DNA from: CBFDBF01 sp050287725
GTDB lineage: Bacteria; Pseudomonadota; Gammaproteobacteria; Chromatiales; Chromatiaceae
Assembly (NCBI GenBank): GCA_050287725.1
Contig: JBNKCL010000065.1
Coordinates: forward strand, 17,748-81,747
DNA length: 64,000 nt
Reading direction: 5' to 3'
Made by a program: the position numbers and the translations under genes. Positions 25,544 to 34,709 of the stretch are shown one piece after another; the first letter of the stretch is position 1, and every line of letters begins with the position of its first letter. The notes beneath the pieces are model-generated. The model searched no databases. It was not told where the DNA came from and was given only the letters and a program-made list of their open reading frames with translations.

Positions 25544-25914
25544 TAAATTTTCATCCCGACGATCTGGATACGGTTTCCTATACTTCCAGGAGACGGAAGG
25601 GGGAAGACGGCGTCCATTTATTCCATTATCAAATTAAGGGAAATGCAGGGATGGATGCCGTGCCTCGATGCGAAGGGGGTATGTTCGAAGTTTCCCAGTA
25701 TCTTCTTTGATAGGCGATGCCGTGAGTGTTTCTCGAAAGGCGCGACGGAATGCAGACCATGACTGATATGAATTTGTTTGGAGACTTGCGTGAAAGCAGT
25801 TCGCAAACAGGATGCCGCGATATTACGGCCGGTCGTATCCGGTCGCGCGGTAGGATTGCCGCATCCCTTGCAAACTCGTTTATGGACAGACGTATATTCG
25901 GTTGGTTGTTATAA
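25544..25914. other. Intergenic region upstream of a diguanylate cyclase gene
   Basis: About 370 nt without a credible gene. I looked for a c-di-GMP (GEMM) riboswitch ahead of the diguanylate cyclase gene and did not find its conserved core. Confidence 0.4.
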
Positions 25915-27372
25915 ATGGGTCGGCAAGTGGGTGGGGCGATGAAATCCCATCCGGCACAAAGCAAACATCCCTTGGTCTCCTACCGGTCGGCACACGAACT
26001 ATTGTGGCCGATTCTTCTGGTAATGGCCGTCAGCCTGGCGACCATCGGTGCGCTGCTGCTGTTTGCCTTCAACACGCTGGATGCATCTTCCCGCGCCGGT
26101 TTGAAAGAGCGGGTGGGGGTGGCACTGGCCGTTGAAAGCGCCCGTCTGGAAGAGTTGTTGACCGAGTATACCTATTGGGACGAGGCGTACCGGAACCTGA
26201 TCGTTCAGCCGGATCTGAAATGGGCGGACAATAACATCGGTTCTTACATGGCCGATAATCGGGGAATCGATTTTTCCCTGGCCGTAACCGGTGCCGGGAA
26301 GCTCAGTGTTGTGTTTGTGGCGGGCGAACCGGGGCGGTTGCCGCTGGAGGAGATCCTGTCCGCGGGTCTTGCACGGTTACTGGAGAAGTGCCGTTCCGGT
26401 GACGGAAAACAACCGTTGCCCGCTTCCGGCTATATCGTTTTCAGCGGTGCGACCTATTTGTTGGCGGTCGACCAGTTCGTGCCTGAGCAGGCGGAGGCTC
26501 CACCCCATGACGGTGCCTATCTGGCGGTGGCGAAACGGCTGGATCGTTCCATGATCAATGAGATATCTCTGCGTTATCGGTTGCCGACGTTGCAACCGCT
26601 TTCGTCCGAAGCCGACCGGGACGGTCTGCAAACACTGACATTGGCCAATCCCATGGGAGAGCCCGTTTTGCGGCTCGCCTGGTCCAGTCCTGCGCCTGCC
26701 TATGACCTGTTGGCGAGATTGCTGCCGTTGTTGGGGCTGGTTTCCCTGGTGATGGCTTTATTGACCTGGTGGCTTCTCCGGGCGGAGGCGAAGCGCAGAC
26801 GGGGTTATGAAAAATTGCTGCATAACCTGGCGATTACCGATTCGTTGACCGGCATCTTTAATCGCCGGGAGTTTTTACGTTTGGCCGAAGGCGAGGTATA
26901 CCGGAGTCGACGTTACGGTGATCCGATCTCTTTGATCATGCTGGATGTCGATCACTTTAAACGCATTAATGATCTGTTTGGCCACAGTGTGGGCGACGAG
27001 GTGCTGGTGCGTCTGACGGCCGCCGTGAATAGCGGGTTGCGCAAGATCGATATTTTCGGACGCATGGGGGGAGAGGAGTTTGCGATCATACTGCCGATGA
27101 CCTCGGACAAACCGGCCATGGAGGTGGCTGAGCGTGTAAGAGAGGCGCTGACCGAGATGACATGCATCGTGGACGGGCAGGAGGTTCATGTCACGGCGAG
27201 TTTTGGGGTCGCCAGCTTGGGTGAGAAAGAGACTCTGAAGTCTCTGCTGGTGCGGGCGGATGATGCGCTATATAAAGCCAAACATCAGGGCCGTAATTGC
27301 AGCGTCCTGAACGAAGCGACACCCACGGAGATAACAGAAGAGAAAGGGGAGGTCTTTACGACCAATCCGTGA
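25915..27372 (+). CDS. Membrane diguanylate cyclase with CHASE4-type sensor
   Basis: A 485-residue protein: TM1 at about 31-53, a periplasmic sensor of about 200 residues with CHASE4 features (ESARLEELLTEYTYWDEAYR), TM2 at about 262-285, and a GGDEF domain from about 310 to 470. The active-site signature is GRMGGEEF, and the inhibitory I-site RxxD is present five residues before it (RKIDIFGRM). It should make c-di-GMP from GTP and be subject to product inhibition. No EAL domain. A second ATG eight codons in (25939) could be the start. Confidence 0.92.
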   Translation: MGRQVGGAMKSHPAQSKHPLVSYRSAHELLWPILLVMAVSLATIGALLLFAFNTLDASSRAGLKERVGVALAVESARLEELLTEYTYWDEAYRNLIVQPDLKWADNNIGSYMADNRGIDFSLAVTGAGKLSVVFVAGEPGRLPLEEILSAGLARLLEKCRSGDGKQPLPASGYIVFSGATYLLAVDQFVPEQAEAPPHDGAYLAVAKRLDRSMINEISLRYRLPTLQPLSSEADRDGLQTLTLANPMGEPVLRLAWSSPAPAYDLLARLLPLLGLVSLVMALLTWWLLRAEAKRRRGYEKLLHNLAITDSLTGIFNRREFLRLAEGEVYRSRRYGDPISLIMLDVDHFKRINDLFGHSVGDEVLVRLTAAVNSGLRKIDIFGRMGGEEFAIILPMTSDKPAMEVAERVREALTEMTCIVDGQEVHVTASFGVASLGEKETLKSLLVRADDALYKAKHQGRNCSVLNEATPTEITEEKGEVFTTNP

Positions 27373-27399
27373 ACAACACGCGCCGGAAGGAGTGTGAAG

Positions 27400-27930
27400 T
27401 CAGTTTTGGTTTTTGGCGACAGTTTTTGCGGCGGGAGACAACAACGGCAGTACCTCAAACTCGAAGGTCTCCTGGGTAAATGTGCCCCGATGGCGGTAGA
27501 CAATCTTTCCTGTTGGATCGATGACTACGCTGTAGGGGATCATCCCGCTGGAATTTCCCCACTCCGGCAGCAGCTTTGCGTTATTGGGTATCTCGGAGTC
27601 CGCGATCAGGATCGGATAGTTGATACTGAAAGTGCGGATAACATTGCGTATCGGTGTTTTCTTGTCGATACCGACGCCGATTACCTGGAGTTGGCGGTCG
27701 CCGTACTGCTGCTGCCACCGAATCAGGTCCGGTATTTCATATTGACAGGTAGGGCACCAGGAGGCCCAGAAATTCAGCAGTACGGTTTTTCCGCGCCACT
27801 CAGACAGCGAGCGGGGTTTGTTTTCCAGGTCGGGCAGGGTCAGGGACGGCGCGGACGATTCCCCGGCCGCTGCGAGGCCGGGGATCATCAGCATAGCCGC
27901 CACTAGCACGGCGGTGAATCGGATTGCCAT
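27400..27930 (-). CDS. TlpA-like thiol-disulfide oxidoreductase
   Basis: A 176-residue exported thioredoxin-fold protein (signal peptide to about AAAGES). It has the redox motif FWASWCPTCQYEIPDL and the cis-Pro segment GMIPYSVVID. CPTC differs from the CPPC of many TlpA/ResA proteins. Such proteins reduce disulfides in apocytochrome haem-binding motifs or in copper chaperones. It lies 7 nt after the parvulin gene, and both follow the multiheme cytochrome gene, so a role in cytochrome c maturation is plausible but inferred. Confidence 0.9.
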   Translation of the reverse strand: MAIRFTAVLVAAMLMIPGLAAAGESSAPSLTLPDLENKPRSLSEWRGKTVLLNFWASWCPTCQYEIPDLIRWQQQYGDRQLQVIGVGIDKKTPIRNVIRTFSINYPILIADSEIPNNAKLLPEWGNSSGMIPYSVVIDPTGKIVYRHRGTFTQETFEFEVLPLLSPAAKTVAKNQN

Positions 27931-27937
27931 CAGGGTG

Positions 27938-29212
27938 TTAGGGCTTCTCTGCGGCAGCCTGGGTATTCGCTGCCGGTTGTTGCTGTGTCATCGGCATCTT
28001 CCATTCCACCGGGTAGCGTGCCTGTAGCTCCTGCATCATTGCAGGGTAGTGTTCCAGGATCATTGCCTGGCGCACTCGGTCCGCTACCGCCTCATATGTT
28101 TTCTGGTAGGCCGGCTTCTGTTCCAGCACCTTGATGATATGGAATCCCTTCTGGGTCTGTACTACCGGACTCAGATCGCCTTCCGGAAGCGCAGCCAGTA
28201 TCTTCTCTATCTCCGGCATGGCGCGGCCGACCGGGAGCCAGCCCATATCCCCGGCGTGTTTGCGGCCATAAGGGTCGATGCTGTTTTCGACCGCCAGCTC
28301 ATAAAAGTTTCCGCCGTCGGTTAACTGTTTATGCAGTTGGTCGGCTTGTTTGCGGTCGGAGACCACGATCTGCAGGACATGACGCTGGGCCGGAATACGG
28401 CCGATCTCCGGATGTTGGGCAAAATAGGTCCGGGCCGCCCCATCGTTCGGCACCCACTCATGTTCCAGCTGCGACATCAGCATGCCGGCCATGAGCTGAT
28501 GACGATAGGATTGCAGACTTTCATCGACCTTCAGGCCGGCCTGTTCGGCGGCCCTGGACACCAACAAGGTATCCATGATGGAGGCGGCCTGCTCCTGCAG
28601 TTGGTCTGCATCCATTCCGTCGGCGCCCTTGATGTCGCGATAGCGTACCTGGCCGCCGTCAAAGCTGGCCAATACCGTGTCGGGAGCGGGTTTGCCGTCG
28701 GCATTCCCCTTTGAGACCGTGGCATGGTTCTGCGTGCGGAGTTGCTGCAAGGCGTCGCTTTTGCGCTTTTCGTAGCAAACACTGACGAGCTGGGACTTGG
28801 CGGCGGCTTCCGCGTCAGGTTGGTCCCGGTACTGCTTATGCAGTTCGGCGAGCTTGGCCTGGGGAGGAGTGCACTTTTCGCGCAGGTTTTGAATATAGGC
28901 CCGATAGAGCAGACCGTTGCGGTAATGCTCCACCTCGCTTTGAAACTCGGGGGTTTGGTCAACCTTGCGGGTTTTGGCTTCCAGATACAGCAGTTGTGAG
29001 GCAACCAAACCCTGCAGGATGATGCCGCGGAATGACGCCTGTTGCTCCTGGTCCATGGTGGGAAATTGGGTGGCGAAGGGGGAACTGGCAATCGCCCGTT
29101 CCAGATCGTCACTGTTGATGGTTTGATCGCCTATAACGGCGATCACCTGTGAGGCGGCGACCGGTCCGGCCAAAGCCAGCCCCAACAAGCATACGGTAAA
29201 CATCTTCCGCAT
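27938..29212 (-). CDS. Exported parvulin-type peptidyl-prolyl isomerase
   Basis: A 424-residue periplasmic protein with a signal peptide, an N-terminal SurA/PpiC-like helical region (VIAVIGDQTINSDDLERAIA) and a parvulin domain at about 280-370 (AQRHVLQIVVSDRKQADQLH, then GDMGWLPVGRAMPEIEKIL and KGFHIIKVLE). Two cysteines in the N-terminal part (REKCTPPQ, VSVCYEK) are unusual for this family and could be a disulfide target of the adjacent TlpA. The C-terminus is a Gln/Ala-rich tail. It probably helps fold the multiheme cytochrome encoded upstream. Confidence 0.88.
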   Translation of the reverse strand: MRKMFTVCLLGLALAGPVAASQVIAVIGDQTINSDDLERAIASSPFATQFPTMDQEQQASFRGIILQGLVASQLLYLEAKTRKVDQTPEFQSEVEHYRNGLLYRAYIQNLREKCTPPQAKLAELHKQYRDQPDAEAAAKSQLVSVCYEKRKSDALQQLRTQNHATVSKGNADGKPAPDTVLASFDGGQVRYRDIKGADGMDADQLQEQAASIMDTLLVSRAAEQAGLKVDESLQSYRHQLMAGMLMSQLEHEWVPNDGAARTYFAQHPEIGRIPAQRHVLQIVVSDRKQADQLHKQLTDGGNFYELAVENSIDPYGRKHAGDMGWLPVGRAMPEIEKILAALPEGDLSPVVQTQKGFHIIKVLEQKPAYQKTYEAVADRVRQAMILEHYPAMMQELQARYPVEWKMPMTQQQPAANTQAAAEKP

Positions 29213-29248
29213 AGGGGTACTACTCCTGACTGAATATTTACTGCAGAG

Positions 29249-29276
29249 AAAAGGCAGGGGGCCTGCGCCCCCTGCC
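29249..29276 (-). terminator. Intrinsic terminator between cytochrome and parvulin genes
   Basis: A perfect 10-bp GC-rich hairpin (arms GGCAGGGGGC and GCCCCCTGCC, loop of 4) followed on the minus strand by TTTTCT. It sits between the cytochrome stop (29310) and the parvulin start (29212), so part of the transcripts would end after the cytochrome gene. Confidence 0.8.
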
Positions 29277-29309
29277 GTGCTGCTTAACGATTATGGTAAG
29301 TCTCGAGAC

Positions 29310-31721
29310 TTATTCCTCGGGAATCTTACCGCCGAGATCCTGCGCACTGCCGTGCATCCATTGCAGTGCCAACTCAAAGTCGTTGAGGATCGGTTTGCCG
29401 TCCCAGGTGTGTTCCTTCTTGTCCGCAATCAGCGGTACACCCTTGTCGTTGGTGAAGTGGCAAGAGGCGCACTGCAGCGGTCCGTGCGAGCCGTCCGGGT
29501 TGTACTGCGCGGCCTGCTCGTAGGTGGTGACGTCGGTATTGGACGTAACCGGATAGAGGCCGTGGATCGACTCGTGGCAGGACTGGCAGGCCAGACCGGC
29601 ATGACCTTTGGTATAGCGCATCAGGCTGTACTTGCCGGGTTGGTTGATCGGATAGGCAACGCCACCCTGACCTTCCACGAACGGTGCGGCATGACAGTCG
29701 GCGCAATGCGGAGCACCGGCTGACAGCCAATAGTCACGACCGTGTGAGGCGGCGTCGTACGGTACCGCCAGAGCGCCGGTCGCGCCTGCGGGCAGTGTCA
29801 GGGAGTTCGGGTCCACTGCCGGGTTGGCGGACAGAATGCTGACGTTGATATCACCGTCTTCATCCTTGGTCACCATCGGGCCGTTACCCTTCAGGGCGAT
29901 GATCGCAATATCGGGCACGGTGCGTTGCTTCGCCCAGGTCAACAAGATGCCGGATTTGCCCGGGGTGTCTTGGCCTTTGCTGTCCGGCACGACCCTCGGG
30001 TCCATGTATTTCTCTTCCAGCTCTTGCTTGGATACGCCGATGGCGGCGGCAATCTCGTCGAGCGACTTGTTGCGCAGGGTGGTGCCGGTCTGCCGGAAGG
30101 CGTTCTCCAGGTTGTCACGCTGATACAGTTCACGAGACAACTGGTTGTGACAGTTGGTGCACCACAGGCCCTTGCCGCCCTCGTCGTTTCCGATCCGGGA
30201 GACGTTCTCCTGCAGCCACTTGCCGATTGCGTTCAGGTGCTCCGGAGTACCGACGCCGTCCTGCTCCTTGTTGCGGTTGGAGTGGACATCGCGGCCTACA
30301 TAGCAACCACCGGCGGCATCCCGGTTGTCACCCTTGGCGTAAGCGTTCTTGCCGTCCGACGTGATCGGATAGCCGTCCATGCTACCGTCCTGGCGGTGCG
30401 CCGGATGGCAACCCTGGCAGGCACCGGTACGACCCTGGGCGTCGGCGAGCGGCTTTTTGGTCTGATGCACCGTATGGAGACCCTCGGTCAGTGCAGAGAT
30501 CACTGTCTCTTCGCCGGTCTTCGGATCCTTGTGGGTTCCGGAAGCAAGCACGGCGATCACGTTGTCGGCATGACACTTCTGACACAGCACCGGATCGCGT
30601 CCCAGGCGGTTTCGCAACGAACGGCTGTTCGCGTCGTAGTTACTGGTGAAATCGGTACCGTGCTTGTCATCATGGATCTGCAGAATGGAGACCGCGGTCG
30701 CCTTCAGATCCGCGATCCAGTCGCTGGCGCCGATTCCTTTCCAGAACGCTTTTTCCTCTTTGTAGAGGGTGTACTTATCGCGGTTGGCGGTTTCGTTGCT
30801 GTGGCAGTTGGAGCAGTTCGGGATATCGATCGGGCTGGTGCCGACGAACTTCACCGGCTTACCGCTGATCGAATCGATCACCGGCTCTTCGGTATCGGCA
30901 TCGACCAGTTCCACCCATGCTTTCTGGAACGGCTGGATGTCACCCTCCGTTATGGTAAACGGGTTCTTATGCATCACGGTGTCGGTAAACGGGGTCAACG
31001 GAAGACCCAGTGCATCCCAGATACCCGGGTTGGTCAGCACGATCGGTACATTATCCAGCACCGGAGACTTGGTGTAGACGATGGTGCCCTTCTCGCCGGT
31101 GTAGTGCAGATGACCGCCGACCATCGGGCTCGGCACCGCGGCGCCGCCCGGACCCATATCCTCCGGGATCGGGATCTGGATGCCGACGAACAGTTTTTCA
31201 CTGTCCCTGCTGGTGCCCTTCGGGTTGGTACCCTTCAGGTCCTTATATACATAGAGATGGGTGAAGTAGGCGTTGGCAACGGTCTCATTTTTCTCGTACT
31301 TGCCGTCCCCGTTGATGTCGTAGGGTACGGTCCAGTAGGTGAGCTTGCTGCCTTCCGAATAGGTGTTGTCGATATGGCCATAGGCAAGCTTCATACGCCT
31401 GCGGCCGTCAACCACGACCGCGGGATCCTCCGGATCGGACTCCAACAGTTCCGGCATCTTGCGATCACCGGTGGCGGTCTTGATCACCTGGCTCTGAACG
31501 GAGTTATAGGGAGGTAACACGCAGCAGTAGCTGAAATCGAAGCCGGTGCAGTGCATGCCCAGCTCATAGTTAATACTGATGTTGTATTCGTTTTTCGGTT
31601 TGGCTGTGTCCATGCCGGCGGCCATGGATGACCCGCCTGATTGCATGGCAGCCTGCTTGGTTCCACACGCCGCCACCATTGCCGATACAATGGCCGCAGC
31701 GACGATTGCCTTTTTGCTCAT
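29310..31721 (-). CDS. Seven-heme c-type cytochrome lipoprotein
   Basis: An 803-residue protein. Residues 1-19 are a lipoprotein signal (MVAAC, Cys19). Residues about 45-300 form a heme-free, beta-rich domain with a conserved-looking cluster MHCTGFDFSYCC (57-67). Seven CxxCH motifs follow, at residues 303, 380, 435, 521, 673, 712 and 751, with many further His residues for distal ligation. A stretch of about 145 residues (526-670) separates hemes four and five. It should be an outer-membrane- or inner-membrane-tethered electron carrier. I do not recognise a named enzyme; there is no octaheme nitrite reductase or HAO catalytic signature. An AAGGAGAG site precedes the ATG. The parvulin and TlpA genes follow downstream. 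Confidence 0.92.
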   Translation of the reverse strand: MSKKAIVAAAIVSAMVAACGTKQAAMQSGGSSMAAGMDTAKPKNEYNISINYELGMHCTGFDFSYCCVLPPYNSVQSQVIKTATGDRKMPELLESDPEDPAVVVDGRRRMKLAYGHIDNTYSEGSKLTYWTVPYDINGDGKYEKNETVANAYFTHLYVYKDLKGTNPKGTSRDSEKLFVGIQIPIPEDMGPGGAAVPSPMVGGHLHYTGEKGTIVYTKSPVLDNVPIVLTNPGIWDALGLPLTPFTDTVMHKNPFTITEGDIQPFQKAWVELVDADTEEPVIDSISGKPVKFVGTSPIDIPNCSNCHSNETANRDKYTLYKEEKAFWKGIGASDWIADLKATAVSILQIHDDKHGTDFTSNYDANSRSLRNRLGRDPVLCQKCHADNVIAVLASGTHKDPKTGEETVISALTEGLHTVHQTKKPLADAQGRTGACQGCHPAHRQDGSMDGYPITSDGKNAYAKGDNRDAAGGCYVGRDVHSNRNKEQDGVGTPEHLNAIGKWLQENVSRIGNDEGGKGLWCTNCHNQLSRELYQRDNLENAFRQTGTTLRNKSLDEIAAAIGVSKQELEEKYMDPRVVPDSKGQDTPGKSGILLTWAKQRTVPDIAIIALKGNGPMVTKDEDGDINVSILSANPAVDPNSLTLPAGATGALAVPYDAASHGRDYWLSAGAPHCADCHAAPFVEGQGGVAYPINQPGKYSLMRYTKGHAGLACQSCHESIHGLYPVTSNTDVTTYEQAAQYNPDGSHGPLQCASCHFTNDKGVPLIADKKEHTWDGKPILNDFELALQWMHGSAQDLGGKIPEE

Positions 31722-31998
31722 CGCCGACTCTCCTTCTTTGGTTAATCCCAGAATCGCTCGGGGATAAAATATTTATTTAAATAATTATTTTTTCACGGCG
31801 TGTTTATTGATTGAATGCCGTGCTGTTACTACTTCCATCCGTGAATATGCTAACAAAAGCACATTAGAATGGAAATTGCAACGAACCATAAGTTGGCGAT
31901 TATATTAGTAAATGCTGTTGCAGTACCCATCTTCTGATTTGGTAACATTTTTTTCCAGGCCGGAAAAAATGCGGGCAACAGGGGATGAAGTGATCCTT

Positions 31999-33138
31999 TT
32001 ATCCCGTTAGCGTCGGATGAGGGCGAAGCGGTTTTCCGGTGGCCGGTCCGTTTTGGGGAGGCGGTGCGATTCCCTCCACCTCAATGGTGATATGGGTGAC
32101 CCGCGGCAGTTGCGCGCGCACCCGCTGTTCCAGTTCGTCGATGATCTGTTCGGTTCGGGCGAGGGTGGCTTGGACCGCCGCACGGGCCTCCGCATAGCAA
32201 CGAATTTCTTCATTCTCACGGCGGTGGTGCGGAATCAGTTCCAGGATCGCCTTCCGTTCCACATCCATACGATTATGCAGGTCCGGCACCAGCGCCTCTT
32301 CGCGTAATTCGATCTCAGCCACCAATACGGTGTGATGTTGGTCGATGATGATAGAACGCAGGTCGTGGCAGCGTTCGATTTCGCCGTGTTCCTTTGCAAC
32401 TCGCAGGAACAGCACCTCCGCCTCGGCGTCGCGCATGTCGGCCAGGAAACGCATATTGGTCCAGCCCAGATAGAACGCCACCACTCCTAACATCGCGGCG
32501 ATCAGGGCGGAAAAGAGAATATCCCACGCCGCTTGGCCGGTCAGGGCGGCCAGGCCGACGCCGAGTGCTGCGAACAGCAACCCGAGCATCGCCACCGAGT
32601 CTTCCAGCACCACCGCCACCAGGGTGGGGTCGCTGGCGGCCATCAGGTAACGGAATGGGTTGCGATGGCCATCCCGGCGCATGCTGGCCAGGAACTCCCG
32701 CGTGGCGACCAGGAAGGAGTAGCCTTCCAGCAGGAGCGCGATTCCCAGCACCAGGAGATTCAGCGTCAGCGGCGAGATCGTGATCCCAAGCAGTTCCGCC
32801 GCGGAAGCGGTCTCCGCTTCCCCCAATTTGTGCCAACTGTGCCAGGCGTGCGCCAGCCCCAATCCGGAGCCGATCGAAAACAGCCCGATGGCGCTCCAGA
32901 GATTCCAGAGATAGCGTTTCTGGCCGTGACCGAAGGCGTAGGTTGCATCCGCCGGTCGCTCCGCCTCCCGCAGCCCGAAGAAAAGAAAACCCTGGTTCAG
33001 GGTATCCATCAGGGAGTGGACCGCCTCGTTCATCATGGCGACCGATCCGGCGGTCAGGGCGGTCAGGAATTTGATGACGGTAACGACAGCGTTAGAGAAA
33101 ATGGCGGTGATCACCGCCTTTTTTGAACCATGGGCCAT
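31999..33138 (-). CDS. Cation diffusion facilitator, SLC30A9/ZnT9-like
   Basis: A 379-residue CDF transporter with TM motif NEAVHSLMDTLNQGFLFFG and EDSVAMLGLLFAALG. Instead of the HxxxD plus HxxxD metal sites of standard CDF zinc exporters it has HSLMD and EDSVA, as in the SLC30A9-like subgroup. The cytoplasmic C-terminal part is long (about 150 residues), helical and rich in charged residues (ARAAVQATLARTEQIIDELE). The metal is not certain; zinc, iron or manganese are possible. It lies upstream of the cytochrome gene on the same strand but 277 nt away. Confidence 0.9.
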   Translation of the reverse strand: MAHGSKKAVITAIFSNAVVTVIKFLTALTAGSVAMMNEAVHSLMDTLNQGFLFFGLREAERPADATYAFGHGQKRYLWNLWSAIGLFSIGSGLGLAHAWHSWHKLGEAETASAAELLGITISPLTLNLLVLGIALLLEGYSFLVATREFLASMRRDGHRNPFRYLMAASDPTLVAVVLEDSVAMLGLLFAALGVGLAALTGQAAWDILFSALIAAMLGVVAFYLGWTNMRFLADMRDAEAEVLFLRVAKEHGEIERCHDLRSIIIDQHHTVLVAEIELREEALVPDLHNRMDVERKAILELIPHHRRENEEIRCYAEARAAVQATLARTEQIIDELEQRVRAQLPRVTHITIEVEGIAPPPQNGPATGKPLRPHPTLTG

Positions 33139-33170
33139 GGGTGCTCTCTTCGTTAATCAGGCCGCAAGGA

Positions 33171-34502
33171 TCAGCCCAGGGGTTTGATGAATACTTTGGA
33201 GTTCCGCTGGAAGTTGTAGAGCTCGCGCCGTTTTACCGGCAGCGATTTCAGGGGGGTGGGACGAAATCCCCGCTCCCGGAACCAGTGTGCGGTCTGGGTG
33301 GTGAGTACGAACAGTTGCTCCACGGCCCGCTCCCGGGCTAGCCGTTCCAGGCGGGACAATAGTTTGTCGCCATGCCCCCGGTTGCGATAGTCGGGGTGCA
33401 CCGCGAGGCAGGCCAGTTCCGCCATCCGCTCCTTCGGGTAGTGGTAGAGGGCGGCGCAGCCGATCACCGTGCCGTCCCGTTCCGCCACCGTGAAGTGGTC
33501 GATCTCGGTCTCCAGCAGTTCCCGCGGGCGGCGCACCAGGACCCCGGCCTCCTCCAGGGGTGCCAGGAGCTCCAGGATTCCCACCACATCGCCCAAGCGG
33601 GCCGGACGGATCTCCTCATAGGGCTCCGCAGTGACCAGGGTGCCGACGCCGTCCCGGGTGAACAGTTCCAGCAGCACCCCGCCGTCCAGCCGTTCGGCGA
33701 TCAAATGGGCGCGCGATACACCGCTGCGACAGGCGGTGGCGGCGTTGCGTAACTGCTGGATCAAATCTTCCGGCATGCCGGGGCGTCTTTTCATCAGCGT
33801 ATCCACATCGGCCGGCAGCAGGCTGGGCAACACCTTTCCGCGGGAGTCGACCAGACCCTTGCCGCTTGCCAGAAAGATCAGCTTATCCGCCCGCAGGGCG
33901 ACCGCCACCGCTCCGCCTACGTCGGCGGCGCTCAGGTTGAACACCTCGCCGGTGGCGGAGTAGCCGAGCGGCGGGATCAGGACCACGGCGCCCCCTTGCG
34001 CTGCCTGGTGGATCGCCTCCGCGTCGATGCGCCGCACCTCACCGGTGTGGCAGTAGTCGATGCCGTCCCGTACGCCGATCGGCTTGGCGGTAACGAAGTT
34101 GCCGGAGCAGACCCGGATGCGGGCGTCGCTGATGGGGGTGTTGGCGAGGCCCATGGAGAGCAGCCCTTCGATCTCCACCCGTACCGCACCGGCCGCTTCC
34201 TTGACGCAGCCCAGTGCCGCGTCGTCGGTAATCCGCAACCCGTTGGCATACTTCATCTCGATCCGGCGCAGTTTCAGCCGCTCCTCGATCTGGGGACGCG
34301 CGCCGTGCACCAGCACCACCCGGATCCCCAGGCCGTGCAACAGCGCCAGATCATGGACCAGGTTGGGAAAGCCGGCGTCCGCCACCGCCTCGCCCCCGAT
34401 GACGATGACGAAGGTCCGGCCGCGATGGGCGTGGATATAGGGCGACGAACTGCGAAACCAGTCGACGAACTGTTCCTGTTCTGCGGCCTTGTTCTTTTTC
34501 AC
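33171..34502 (-). CDS. argA: N-acetylglutamate synthase
   Basis: A 443-residue ArgA that transfers acetyl from acetyl-CoA to glutamate in the first step of arginine synthesis. The N-terminal amino acid kinase-like domain (HRGRTFVIVIGGEAVAD, LVHGARPQIEERL) binds arginine as feedback inhibitor, and the C-terminal GNAT domain carries LAVHPDYRNRGHGDKLL. Length matches gammaproteobacterial ArgA. The start is a GTG at 34502. Divergent from ilvD. Confidence 0.96.
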   Translation of the reverse strand: MKKNKAAEQEQFVDWFRSSSPYIHAHRGRTFVIVIGGEAVADAGFPNLVHDLALLHGLGIRVVLVHGARPQIEERLKLRRIEMKYANGLRITDDAALGCVKEAAGAVRVEIEGLLSMGLANTPISDARIRVCSGNFVTAKPIGVRDGIDYCHTGEVRRIDAEAIHQAAQGGAVVLIPPLGYSATGEVFNLSAADVGGAVAVALRADKLIFLASGKGLVDSRGKVLPSLLPADVDTLMKRRPGMPEDLIQQLRNAATACRSGVSRAHLIAERLDGGVLLELFTRDGVGTLVTAEPYEEIRPARLGDVVGILELLAPLEEAGVLVRRPRELLETEIDHFTVAERDGTVIGCAALYHYPKERMAELACLAVHPDYRNRGHGDKLLSRLERLARERAVEQLFVLTTQTAHWFRERGFRPTPLKSLPVKRRELYNFQRNSKVFIKPLG

Positions 34503-34709
34503 CGGCGTGTTGTTCCCAGTCGAAAGAGGTTTGGCAGGAAGATACTGCCTAAGCCCTAATTAAAGCGCCAACCGGGGTGGATTGTCACGGTTTTATAGAA
34601 ATTTCCTGCGATCAAAGTCACCGGATCGGCGTCGTGACTCCGGTACCGAGCCGCCGAAAAATAATGGATAATAATCCGACGCAACGAACAACCCGATTTG
34701 GAGATCGTC

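Noticed and set aside
25544..25914. c-di-GMP riboswitch ahead of the diguanylate cyclase gene
   Set aside because: The GEMM-I/II core and tetraloop-receptor bases are not found.
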